This document shows positions 9,894-17,979 of a stretch of DNA of 64,000 nucleotides, piece by piece; the first letter of the stretch is position 1, and each line of letters opens with the position of its first letter. This DNA is from Sphingomonas zeae. Its GTDB lineage: Bacteria; Pseudomonadota; Alphaproteobacteria; Sphingomonadales; Sphingomonadaceae. The position numbers and the translations under genes were made by a program. Location of the stretch: NCBI RefSeq assembly GCF_014197135.1, contig NZ_JACIFA010000004.1, positions 1-64,000 on the forward strand, read 5' to 3'. The notes beneath the pieces are model-generated. The model made no database searches. It was not told the DNA's origin and saw nothing but the letters and a program-made list of their open reading frames with translations.

Positions 9894-11660
9894 ATGGGGA
9901 TCGGGACGAAAGCCAAGCGGGTGTCGATCGCGGCGCTATTGGTGGCGGCGACGGCGGGTCCGGCGATGGCGGAGACATGCAAGGTCGGGCAGATGGCGGC
10001 GATCCCGGTCACGATGCAGGGGCTGCGCCCGGTGGTCGAGACCCGGATCAATGGCAAGCCCGCCCCCTTCATCCTCGACAGTGGCGCCTTTTACAGCAAC
10101 ATCTCGCCGCCCGTCGCACGCGAACTGGGGCTGCCGACACAGCCCTTGCCCTTTGGCTTCCGGGTGAACGGGATCGGCGGCAGCTCCGACGCCATGCTCG
10201 CGACGGTCCGGCATTTTACGCTGGCCGGGACCGACATTCCCAATGTCGAGTTCGTCGTCAGCGGCAGCGATGTCGGCCAGACCGGCCTGCTCGGTCAGAA
10301 TGTGCTGGGGCTGGCCGATGTCGAATATGACCTGCCCGGCGGCATGGTTCGGCTGTTCCGCCCGAGCGGCTGCGCCCACGCCTCCATGGCCTATTGGACC
10401 GAGGGAAAGCCCTATTTCGAGATTCCGATCGAGACCAGGGAATTGGCGCACAACCACACGATCGGCACCGTCGAGCTGGACGGCGCGAAGCTGAATGCGA
10501 CCTTCGACACCGGCGCTGCACAAACCGTCCTGACCTTGCGCGCCGCTGCCCGCGCGGGTGTCCATCCGGGCGATCTGGGTGTCGAGGTGGCGGGTTGGGA
10601 ACAGGGCCTCGGCCGCCATGTCGTCCAAGGCTGGACCGCGCGGTTCAAGCTGCTGAAGATCGGCAATGAGGAACTGCATAATGTGCGGCTTCACATCGCC
10701 GATCTGGGGCCGCTGGACACCGACATGCTGCTGGGCGCGGACTTTTTCGTGTCGCACCGGCTCTATGTCTCCAATTCTCAGCACCGTATCTATTTCACCT
10801 ATAGCGGCGGGCGGCTGTTCGATGCGGTGGCCCATGTCGATCCGGGCGCGGCGGTGGCGGTGGTGGCGCAAAAGGCCGGCGAGACCGCGAACCCGACCGA
10901 TGCCGAGGGCTATAGTCGGCGCGGGGCGATGTTCGTGACCCAGCACGACCTGCCCCATGCGATCGACGCCTTTTCGCACGCGATCGCCATAGCGCCCAAG
11001 GACCCGCGCTTTCCCCGCCAGCGCGCGCTCGCCTATCTGGATCAGCATAGGCCGGTGCTGGCGATCGACGATCTCAACACCACGCTGACGCTCGATCCGG
11101 CCGATACGCAGGCGCGGCTGATCCGTGCCGAGTTACGGCTGCGTGCGGGCAATCCGGCGGGGGCTATCACCGATCTCGACCTGCTGAACGGGCAGTTGCC
11201 GCGCGAGGATGCGGTGCGGCTGCAGATGGCGCGGCTCTATTCGGGCGCGGACGCCTTCGACGCGGGCGTAGCGCAATATGATCTGTGGATGGCCGCCCAC
11301 CATGACGATTCGCGCCGCAGCACCGCGCAGAACGGCCGGTGCTGGTCGCGGATGCTGGCCAACAAGGACCTCGACAAGGCACTGGGCGACTGCAACGCCG
11401 CCGTCCACGCAATCCCCAACGATCCGAGCTTCCTCGACAGCCGGGCCTTCATCCATCTCTGCCAGAAGGACGACCGCGCCGCGCTCGCGGATTTCAACGC
11501 CGCGCTGGCGATCGATCCGAAGCGGGCCTGGGCACTGTACGGGCGTTCGCTCGCCGAGACGCATCTGGGCATGACCACCGAGGCCGCGCGCGATCGGACG
11601 CTGGCGGTGGCGTTGGACAAGCGGATGCCCGAGCGGATCCAGAAATACGGGATCGGTTGA
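9894..11660 (+). CDS. exported double aspartic protease / TPR protein
   Basis: A 588-residue exported protein. After a signal peptide (cleaved near GPAMAETC) come two retropepsin-like aspartyl protease units. The first has FILDSGAFYSNI with Asp62, the second NATFDTGAAQTVL with Asp205. Both keep the D-S/T-G active-site triplet, so together they could form a bilobal site inside one chain. From about residue 305 to the end the protein is helical TPR-type repeats, suited to holding partner proteins. It probably acts in the periplasm. The coupling of two protease lobes to TPRs is known only from sequence surveys as far as I know. It converges on the TonB receptor gene, with a repeat between them. 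Confidence 0.8.
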   Translation: MGIGTKAKRVSIAALLVAATAGPAMAETCKVGQMAAIPVTMQGLRPVVETRINGKPAPFILDSGAFYSNISPPVARELGLPTQPLPFGFRVNGIGGSSDAMLATVRHFTLAGTDIPNVEFVVSGSDVGQTGLLGQNVLGLADVEYDLPGGMVRLFRPSGCAHASMAYWTEGKPYFEIPIETRELAHNHTIGTVELDGAKLNATFDTGAAQTVLTLRAAARAGVHPGDLGVEVAGWEQGLGRHVVQGWTARFKLLKIGNEELHNVRLHIADLGPLDTDMLLGADFFVSHRLYVSNSQHRIYFTYSGGRLFDAVAHVDPGAAVAVVAQKAGETANPTDAEGYSRRGAMFVTQHDLPHAIDAFSHAIAIAPKDPRFPRQRALAYLDQHRPVLAIDDLNTTLTLDPADTQARLIRAELRLRAGNPAGAITDLDLLNGQLPREDAVRLQMARLYSGADAFDAGVAQYDLWMAAHHDDSRRSTAQNGRCWSRMLANKDLDKALGDCNAAVHAIPNDPSFLDSRAFIHLCQKDDRAALADFNAALAIDPKRAWALYGRSLAETHLGMTTEAARDRTLAVALDKRMPERIQKYGIG

Positions 11661-11664
11661 TGCA

Positions 11665-11791
11665 ATCCTCCCCGGCGCGGGGAGGTGGCAGCGCGTCAGC
11701 GCTGACGGAGGGGGCGGGCCACAAAGGACATCCTGTGCGGCCCGCCCCCTCCACCAGCTACGCTGGTCCCCCTCCCCGTGCCGGGGAGGAG
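11665..11791. repeat. long GC-rich palindromic repeat (CTCCCC family), copy 1
   Basis: The outer ends TCCTCCCCGGCGCGGGGAGG and CCTCCCCGTGCCGGGGAGGA mirror each other, and inner parts (GGAGGGGGCGGGCC and GGCCCGCCCCCTCC) also pair, giving one long cruciform-like element. Related copies lie at 38967-39095 and 55080-55207. It separates two convergent genes and may end transcription. Confidence 0.8.
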
Positions 11792-11794
11792 TTT

Positions 11795-13939
11795 TTAGAA
11801 CGCCTTCGACACGCCGACGAAGAAGCCGCGACGCGGGCCATATTGCGGGGCGCCGACACGCACGCCGGTCCCGTCGCGGATTTCGTATTTGTGGTCGAGC
11901 ACATTGATGACGTCGAACCGGATGTCGAGGTTCGGCCCGGCCAGATGTTGGCTCGCCGTCAGGTTCACTTGCGCATAGGGTGACAGCTTGGCGCCGTTGG
12001 GGATGCTGTTCACATCGTCGTCGCGACGAAGCCCCGAGCCATAGATCATGCTGCCGCCCAGCTTGGTACCTTGGTCGAAAGCATAGGACAGGCCCGCCGA
12101 TCCGGTGAAACTCTGGTCGTGATCCAGATAGATGTAATGCCGCGAAATATAGTCGAGATCGTCCTGGCCGAAGCTGAACTGGCTGGACACGATATCGCGC
12201 CCCTTGGCCTTGGCGGCGGCGAAATTGGCATAGGCGAGCAGGCCACCGCGCTGATAGCTCATATTCGCCTCGATCCCGCCGATGCGCCCCTGCCTGTAGT
12301 TGAACGGGGTCAGGATGATCGGCGCGCCGAACTGTCCTTCGTCGATCAGGTTCTTCGAGATGCGGTAATAGGCGTCGATGCCATAGGTGAAGTAGCGGCT
12401 GAGCTTGGCCTGGAAGCCGACGTCGAAATAATCCTGCCGCTCGGCAAAGGGCACGTCGTTGACGGTGACGGACGGATAGGCGCTGGTGCCGACGAACTTG
12501 GCGATGCTGGTATTGCCGACCAGCTCGAAGGGCGGCGGCACGAAATAGCGCGAATAGCCCGCGTGCAGCGTATAGATGCTGCCCGGCTGCCAGACCAGGT
12601 TGACGCGCGGCGACAACTGCCCCTCGCGCCGATAGCCGTTATACAGGTCGTAGCGCGCGCCATAGTTGAGCGTCAGCCGGGGCAGCAGCTTCCATTCGTC
12701 CTGCAGATAGGCGCTGAAGCTGGTCGCGGTCTTGCCGCTATTGTCGACGATCGCGATCGGCTCGCCCGCCTGGGCACCGCTGGCGTCGACGGGGAAGACA
12801 TTGGTCGTGGTCGCGCTGGTCGAACGGTCGCGCGTTACCAGCAAGCCGCCGCGCAGCGTGTGGGCGGTGCCGACATGATAGACCGCATCGACCTGCCCGC
12901 CGATCGCGAAGTCCTGCTTATACGCCTGCTGCGCCTGCCCGTTGTAGAGCAACTCGCCCAGCACATCGGGGCGATAGCGCAGCGACGAATAGCGCGCGAA
13001 CAGCGAGGCCTGCACGGTCAGCGGCTCGGCATCGTGGAGGAAGGCGAGCTGGCCGAAGCCGGTCTTTTCCAGCTGCGTCTCGTTCAGCTTCTCGCTGGGG
13101 AAGGCGGTCTGGCCGCCGACGCTCCACCCGGCGCTCGGCTGCTGGCCGACGGGGTTGGGGATCTGGAACCACTGGTTCGAATAGCCGCCGACGAAGGACA
13201 CGCGGTTCTGGTCGTCCAGGATATGGTCGATATAGGCAAAGCCCTGATACTGGTCGGTATCGTCATGCACCGGGTTGGAGCGGCCATCGACGCTCTCGAT
13301 GCCCAGGCCGCTATGCCGATAGTCGCCCGAGACGAAGTAATTGGTGCTGCCGGTGGAGCCGCCATAGGTCAGGCTGGGCTGGATGGTGTTGTGGCTGCCG
13401 CCGTAAATCGACGCGGTGCCGCCATTGTCGAACAGGCCGCTCTTGGTCGTGATGTCGATCACGCCCGCCGTGCGCAGGCCATATTGCGCGGGCAGCGCGC
13501 CGGTCAGGATGTTGACCTTGTCGACCAGGCGCGGCGACAGGGTCTGGCCGAACACCGCCAACCCCTCAGGAAGAATGGTGCCGTTGATGCGATATTGCAG
13601 GCCGTTATGGTCGTCGCGGACATGGAACTGGCCGAAACCGTCCTGCACGACGCCGGGGGCCTGGAGCAGGATCTGGTTGAACTGCTGGTTCTCGCCGCCG
13701 GGCAGCGCCTTGATCGTCTCGCTGGTGATTTCGTAATTGGAGGCGCCCAGGCTCGGTTGGATATGCGCGCGCGCGGTGTCGAGCCGCTTGGCGGTCACGA
13801 CGATGTCGGACGGCGTGCTGCTGCTGGTATCGGCGGTCGTCTGGTCGGCATCGGGTGTCGGTACCCCTCTGACTTGCGCAACGGCCGGTACGGCCAGCGC
13901 GGACGACGCCACGCAGCACAAAAGGGCATAGACACGCAT
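11795..13939 (-). CDS. TonB-dependent outer-membrane receptor
   Basis: A 714-residue receptor. The signal peptide ends near AVPAVAQ, and a TonB-box-like stretch SDIVVTAKRL follows. Then comes a plug domain (about residues 50-165) and a 22-strand-type barrel finishing in the aromatic VGVSKAF typical for outer-membrane insertion. It would import a ligand using energy from TonB-ExbB-ExbD. The ligand cannot be read from sequence; no siderophore or vitamin gene is beside it. ATG 13939 has AGGAG seven bases upstream and beats upstream in-frame starts at 13960 and 14011. A perfect palindrome at 14007-14026 lies in the promoter area. Confidence 0.9.
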   Translation of the reverse strand: MRVYALLCCVASSALAVPAVAQVRGVPTPDADQTTADTSSSTPSDIVVTAKRLDTARAHIQPSLGASNYEITSETIKALPGGENQQFNQILLQAPGVVQDGFGQFHVRDDHNGLQYRINGTILPEGLAVFGQTLSPRLVDKVNILTGALPAQYGLRTAGVIDITTKSGLFDNGGTASIYGGSHNTIQPSLTYGGSTGSTNYFVSGDYRHSGLGIESVDGRSNPVHDDTDQYQGFAYIDHILDDQNRVSFVGGYSNQWFQIPNPVGQQPSAGWSVGGQTAFPSEKLNETQLEKTGFGQLAFLHDAEPLTVQASLFARYSSLRYRPDVLGELLYNGQAQQAYKQDFAIGGQVDAVYHVGTAHTLRGGLLVTRDRSTSATTTNVFPVDASGAQAGEPIAIVDNSGKTATSFSAYLQDEWKLLPRLTLNYGARYDLYNGYRREGQLSPRVNLVWQPGSIYTLHAGYSRYFVPPPFELVGNTSIAKFVGTSAYPSVTVNDVPFAERQDYFDVGFQAKLSRYFTYGIDAYYRISKNLIDEGQFGAPIILTPFNYRQGRIGGIEANMSYQRGGLLAYANFAAAKAKGRDIVSSQFSFGQDDLDYISRHYIYLDHDQSFTGSAGLSYAFDQGTKLGGSMIYGSGLRRDDDVNSIPNGAKLSPYAQVNLTASQHLAGPNLDIRFDVINVLDHKYEIRDGTGVRVGAPQYGPRRGFFVGVSKAF

Positions 13940-14006
13940 AAGCAGACTCCTATGATACATAGTCTCTTGATGCGCGGGGAATTGCCGCCCGCCGGGGGAA
14001 TGGCAA

Positions 14007-14026
14007 GTCACGACAGTGTTCGTGAC
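14007..14026. promoter_or_regulatory. candidate operator palindrome upstream of the TonB receptor
   Basis: GTCACGA (14007-14013) and TCGTGAC (14020-14026) are perfect inverted arms around six bases, about 68 bases before the receptor start. That geometry suits a dimeric repressor or activator. The regulator is unknown. Confidence 0.45.
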
Positions 14027-14118
14027 GCATTTGTAAGAAGAGCCTCATCTGCCCTCCATCGTGTTGCCGGCGCGGGAAGATGATGGTCAGGGGCGGCCCA
14101 AGCAGCTAAGATACGGAA

Positions 14119-14298
14119 ATGGCCGAACGCTTCGAAAGACACCGCCAGCCTTGGCGCCCCGACGAGATCCAAAAGCTGCACACGCTCGCCAAGAAGGGCA
14201 TGGCGCTGAAGGCCATCGCCAAGGCGCTGACCCGCAGCGAGGAGTCGGTCAAGGCGCGGGCGAAGGAAGACGGGCTGGCAATCGCCAAGCTGCACTGA
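14119..14298 (+). CDS. 59-residue helix-turn-helix-like protein
   Basis: A small basic protein beginning MAERFERHRQPW and ending AIAKLH. Its middle has the pattern W-x-P-D-E-x-x-K-L (residues 12-20), then MALKAIAKALTRSEESVKAR (28-47), which looks like a trihelical Myb/SANT or GcrA-like DNA-binding unit. It probably binds nucleic acid. Codon use is typical of neighbouring core genes, and the gene is divergent from the TonB receptor. The start lacks a strong ribosome-binding site. Function is inferred from fold resemblance only. Confidence 0.65.
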   Translation: MAERFERHRQPWRPDEIQKLHTLAKKGMALKAIAKALTRSEESVKARAKEDGLAIAKLH

Positions 14299-14328
14299 GG
14301 CTCGGGATGGGCGGGAACGCCCGCGTGA

Positions 14329-14895
14329 TCAGCGCAGGATGAGGGCGGCACCGTGCTTGTGTGCCCGGATTTCCTCCTCGCTCAGGCCGTTGATCTCGTG
14401 CGGGAAGATCAGCCAGTCATTCGTCTCGTGGACGAAGAAGTCGGGCTTGAGGTCGGTCACGTTGCGCGATGGCTTGTAATAGACGGTCGCGACCTTCACC
14501 TCGTTCGGGATGTTGTTGCGGCACCGTTGCTTCAGTTCCTTCAGCAAGGCGCGGATCGAACGCCCCGAATCGAAGACATCGTCGATCAGCAGCAGGCGAT
14601 CCTCGGGGTTGAGCACGTCGACCAGATGGCCGAGGCCATAAATGCGCACCTGCGGCTCCTGCTGGTCGATGCCCGTGTAAGAGGCGGTGCGGATCGCGAT
14701 GTGATCGCTCTGCACCCCGCGATATTCGAGCAGTTCCTGAACCGCGATGCCGACGGGCGCACCCCCGCGCCAGATGCCGACGATATGGGTCGGACGAAAG
14801 CCGGAGTCGAAGACCAGATTGGCGAGGCGGAAGGAATCCTCCAGCAGGCGATCGGCGGACAGGTAGATTTTGGTGGTCACGACATCGTCCATCAT
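14329..14895 (-). CDS. phosphoribosyltransferase family protein
   Basis: A cytosolic type-I phosphoribosyltransferase of about 188 residues. The PRPP-binding signature LLLIDDVFDSGRSI is clear, and an upstream loop IVGIWRGGAPVG binds the pyrophosphate. The family resembles hypoxanthine phosphoribosyltransferase-like proteins, so a purine base may be the acceptor, but the base-specific loop does not settle it. The start is uncertain: ATG codons exist at 14913, 14895 and 14892 without a good ribosome-binding site. It converges with the 59-residue gene. Confidence 0.82.
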   Translation of the reverse strand: MMDDVVTTKIYLSADRLLEDSFRLANLVFDSGFRPTHIVGIWRGGAPVGIAVQELLEYRGVQSDHIAIRTASYTGIDQQEPQVRIYGLGHLVDVLNPEDRLLLIDDVFDSGRSIRALLKELKQRCRNNIPNEVKVATVYYKPSRNVTDLKPDFFVHETNDWLIFPHEINGLSEEEIRAHKHGAALILR

Positions 14896-14973
14896 CGTTG
14901 CGGAGCGGGGCACGAAGCTATGCGCCCGGACAGGCCGGCTATTTGGCGTTCTCCGGCCGACAGGGCAACCGCG

Positions 14974-15324
14974 TCATGCGATGATCCGCCCGATCCGCAC
15001 CAGCACGCCCGTCGGATCGCTGACCGCGAATTCATAGGTGCCCCAGGGCTTGGCGTTAGGCGCGCCGCGCTCGATGATGCGATCGCGCACCCGGTCGGCG
15101 ACCGCGTCGACATCCTCGACATAGAGGTAGAGGCCGAACGGATTGTCTTCCGTACGCTTCGGCCAGCCGGGCATGTGATTGAGGTGGAGGTGCCAGCCGC
15201 GTTCGTCCGCCAGGATGCGATAGCTGCCGAAATCGGCGGCGACCTCGAAACCGAGCAGTCGGTAGAAGGCGGTGCTGGCATCCAGATCATCGGCGGGGAC
15301 GATGGCGACGCAGTGATGGTTCAT
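14974..15324 (-). CDS. VOC (glyoxalase/bleomycin-resistance) family protein
   Basis: A 116-residue vicinal-oxygen-chelate protein made of two beta-alpha-beta-beta-beta halves. The first has VAIVPADDLDASTAFYRLLGF, shown here as residues 6-26, and the second has YLYVEDVDAVADRV and the ending SDPTGVLVRIG. Such proteins are dioxygenases, isomerases or drug-binding proteins; the metal ligands are not complete enough to choose. AGGAGG before the ATG at 15324 fixes the start. It is divergent from the MFS operon with an 18-bp palindrome between. Confidence 0.8.
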   Translation of the reverse strand: MNHHCVAIVPADDLDASTAFYRLLGFEVAADFGSYRILADERGWHLHLNHMPGWPKRTEDNPFGLYLYVEDVDAVADRVRDRIIERGAPNAKPWGTYEFAVSDPTGVLVRIGRIIA

Positions 15325-15417
15325 GAATATTCCTCCTTGTCCCCGACAGGATGCCCCGCAATGGTGGAGCGAGGGAAGTCCTGTTCGACGTGACAGTGAA
15401 AAGTTCCGCCACCATAT

Positions 15418-15435
15418 CATGAAGTTAACGTCATG
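15418..15435. promoter_or_regulatory. near-perfect 18-bp palindrome in a divergent promoter region
   Basis: CATGAAGTTAACGTCATG reads the same on both strands except for one pair of positions. It lies between the VOC gene and the MFS operon, where it could control either. No regulator gene is adjacent. Confidence 0.45.
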
Positions 15436-15589
15436 TCGGGTCGGGCTTCGTTTCAAGCAAAGCCGACTTTATCCTTTTGCGGCAAGGGGATAACCTTCCG
15501 GTCCGCTGTCTACCAAGCATAAATCATAAAATAGACGGATATTTCAAACTATTGCCGGGTTTGGCCCCGCATCTCGCGGAGACCTCGTC

Positions 15590-16876
15590 ATGGCCACAGC
15601 GGCATTGCCCGATTCCCGATCACCCAGCGCATCCGATGGCGACCGCCGCCGCGCGACGCGCTGGTTGCAGGCACTCAATTTCTTCATGGCGGACATGCAG
15701 GCGGGGATCGGGCCGTTCCTGGGCGTCTTCCTGCAACAGCGCGGGTGGCAGACCGGGCCGATCGGATCGGTCATGACGCTGGGCGGCGTGGCGGGCATGG
15801 TGATGACCGTGCCGGCGGGCGCCTTTATCGACCATACCGACAAGAAGCGCTGGGTAGTGGTCATCACCGGCATCTGCACGGTGCTGGCGTCCTTTTTGAT
15901 CCTCTGGTCGCAGGCGGGCGTCGTCGTCGGGGTCAGCCAGGTGGCGACCGCGATCGCCGGCGCGGCGATCGGCCCCGCCGTGACCGGCATGACTTTGGGC
16001 GTCGTCCGGCAAAAGGGCTTCAACGCACAGAATGGCCGCAACCAGGCGTGGAACCATGCGGGCAATATGGTCGGCGCGGGGTTGTCGGGCTTTCTCGGCT
16101 GGAAGTTCGGGATGGCCGCCATCTTCTTCCTGGCGGCGGCGTTCGGCGTGCTGGCGATCATCTCGGTCCTGTCGATCCCCGAACGCGCGATCGACCACCG
16201 CGCCGCGCGCGGGCTGGAGGATGACAGGGGCGAGGATCAGGAAAGCGGTCAGGCCGAGGGTTTCAAGGCGCTGCTGTCCAACAAGCCGATGCTGATCCTG
16301 GCGGCGGCATTGGCCTGTTTCCATCTCGGCAACGGTGCGATGCTGCCGCTCTATGGCATGGCGGTGGTGGGCGCGGGCAAGGGCGATGCGGCGATGTTCA
16401 CCGCGACGACCGTGATGGTCGCGCAGGCGGTGATGATTATCGCCAGCCTGGTCGCGATGAAGGTCGCCGCCGGGCGCGGTTACTGGCTGGTGCTGCTGAT
16501 CTCCTTCGCTGCACTCCCGTTGCGCGGGTTCCTGGCGGGCACGTTCATCGAGCATTGGGGCGTGTGGCCGGTCCAGGCGCTCGACGGCATCGGCGCGGGG
16601 CTGCAGAGCGTGGCGGTGCCCGGCCTCGTCGCCTGCCTGCTGAACGGCACGGGCCGGGTCAATGTAGGGCAGGGTGCGGTGATGACCATCCAGGGCGTCG
16701 GCGCCTCGCTGTCGCCCGCGATCGGCGGCTGGCTGGCGCAGGAGCTGGGCTATCATGTCGCCTTCTATATTCTGGGCGGTTTCGCAGTGGCGAGCCTGGG
16801 CCTGTGGATCGGCTTTGCGGGCACGTTGCGCCCCGCCTGCTCCGGCGGAGCCCAGCCCGAGGAGGCGCGGGCATGA
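15590..16876 (+). CDS. MFS transporter, first gene of a coupled operon
   Basis: A 428-residue major facilitator with about 12 hydrophobic helices. The loop between helices 2 and 3 reads GAFIDHTDKKRW, matching the MFS GxxxDxxxxKR motif, and a long charged central loop (about residues 200-225) splits the two halves. It is an inner-membrane secondary transporter. GGAGACC precedes the ATG. Its stop overlaps the start of the metallophosphoesterase in ATGA, so the two are made together. The substrate is unknown; the partner genes hint at export of an anion or an organophosphate-like compound. Confidence 0.85.
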   Translation: MATAALPDSRSPSASDGDRRRATRWLQALNFFMADMQAGIGPFLGVFLQQRGWQTGPIGSVMTLGGVAGMVMTVPAGAFIDHTDKKRWVVVITGICTVLASFLILWSQAGVVVGVSQVATAIAGAAIGPAVTGMTLGVVRQKGFNAQNGRNQAWNHAGNMVGAGLSGFLGWKFGMAAIFFLAAAFGVLAIISVLSIPERAIDHRAARGLEDDRGEDQESGQAEGFKALLSNKPMLILAAALACFHLGNGAMLPLYGMAVVGAGKGDAAMFTATTVMVAQAVMIIASLVAMKVAAGRGYWLVLLISFAALPLRGFLAGTFIEHWGVWPVQALDGIGAGLQSVAVPGLVACLLNGTGRVNVGQGAVMTIQGVGASLSPAIGGWLAQELGYHVAFYILGGFAVASLGLWIGFAGTLRPACSGGAQPEEARA

Positions 16877-17979
16877 GCGGCATTTGCTGGGTGCATATCG
16901 GTGACCTGCATCTGGACGAAGCCGATGACTGGCAGGGCCTCGACCGGCTGAAGACCATCGTCGCGCAGGTGAACCGCCACATGGGCGATGCGGACTTCGT
17001 CTTCGTGCCCGGCGACAACGCCAATCACGGCACGCCCGAGCAATATGCCCGGATGATGGACGCGCTCGCACCGCTGTCGATGCCATGGCGGATCATCCCC
17101 GGCGACCATGATTTCGAGCCGGGCGACCTGTCCAATTACGAAGCGGCGATCCCCAAGGCCAACCGGCCCGAGACGGAGGTGATCGCACGCCATCGCTGCC
17201 TGTTCCTCGACATGGTGTCGGCGGGGGCGGGCGGTCCCGACTTCCGGCTGACCATGCATCATCGCAACAAGCTGGCCGAGGAGCTGGCGCGGGCCAAGGC
17301 GTCGGACGAAGTGCCATTGGTCTTCATGCACGCCTATCCCGGCGATCTGGCGGCGGATGGCGAGTCGGTAGCGCGCCAGTTCATCGATGGCGAGGTCGCC
17401 TTCGTCGATACCGGTCATACCCATTATAACGAGCTGCTGAACGACGGCCGCGTCCTCTATGGCGCGACCCGCTCGACCGCGCAGATCGAGGAGGATGGCG
17501 GGGCACCGGGCTTCACCATCGTCTGTGTCGAGGACCGGGTGGTCAGCTGGCGCTTCCGGCGTCTGGATGCCCCCTGGCCGCATGTCCAGATCGTCTCGCC
17601 GGGCGATGTCCGGCTCATCACCCGCCCGACCGACCCGCATCAGGTGCCCCGCCCCGGCGCGGTCGACGTGGTGGCGCGGCTGTTCGGGGCGGACACGCCG
17701 CCCGTCGCGCGGGTTGGCGATAGTGATACGCCGATGACGCGGGGCAGGGATGGCTTGTGGCGTGCGACCGTGACGTTGGCGGCGGGGTTGACCGCGATCG
17801 AAGTTCATTGCGGCAAGGCATACGACCGCATCGACTGCCTCGTCCGCGAGGCGCATGCCATACCGAAGCGTCGCTTGCCCGTCGCTCCGGGCGAGGATTG
17901 CCACGCGATCGGCGCCTGGCCTATCGCCGGGATCGACGGGGGCCGGCTCGGGCCGAACAAGAATGGGTGCGGATGGTGA
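16873..17979 (+). CDS. metallophosphoesterase with C-terminal extension
   Basis: A 368-residue calcineurin-like phosphoesterase. All metal motifs are seen: GDLHLDE (D11, H13), PGDNAN (D48, N49), GDHD (77-80), a His in MHAYPGD, and GHTHYNE. No signal peptide is present, so it should work in the cytosol. After about residue 255 there is a beta-rich C-terminal domain (a fold of the immunoglobulin or fibronectin kind is possible) that ordinary CpdA-like enzymes lack. Start and stop overlap the neighbouring transporter genes, which suggests it acts on or controls the transported compound. The substrate is not known. Confidence 0.85.
   Translation: MSGICWVHIGDLHLDEADDWQGLDRLKTIVAQVNRHMGDADFVFVPGDNANHGTPEQYARMMDALAPLSMPWRIIPGDHDFEPGDLSNYEAAIPKANRPETEVIARHRCLFLDMVSAGAGGPDFRLTMHHRNKLAEELARAKASDEVPLVFMHAYPGDLAADGESVARQFIDGEVAFVDTGHTHYNELLNDGRVLYGATRSTAQIEEDGGAPGFTIVCVEDRVVSWRFRRLDAPWPHVQIVSPGDVRLITRPTDPHQVPRPGAVDVVARLFGADTPPVARVGDSDTPMTRGRDGLWRATVTLAAGLTAIEVHCGKAYDRIDCLVREAHAIPKRRLPVAPGEDCHAIGAWPIAGIDGGRLGPNKNGCGW

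Noticed and set aside
12071..14083. Long open frame opposite the TonB receptor
   Set aside because: It is a shadow of the high-GC receptor gene; the receptor side has signal peptide, plug and barrel features and a good ribosome-binding site.
14974..15324. VOC protein as an ArsI-type C-As lyase linked to the neighbouring permease
   Set aside because: The cysteine pair needed by ArsI is absent, and the gene is divergent from the operon.
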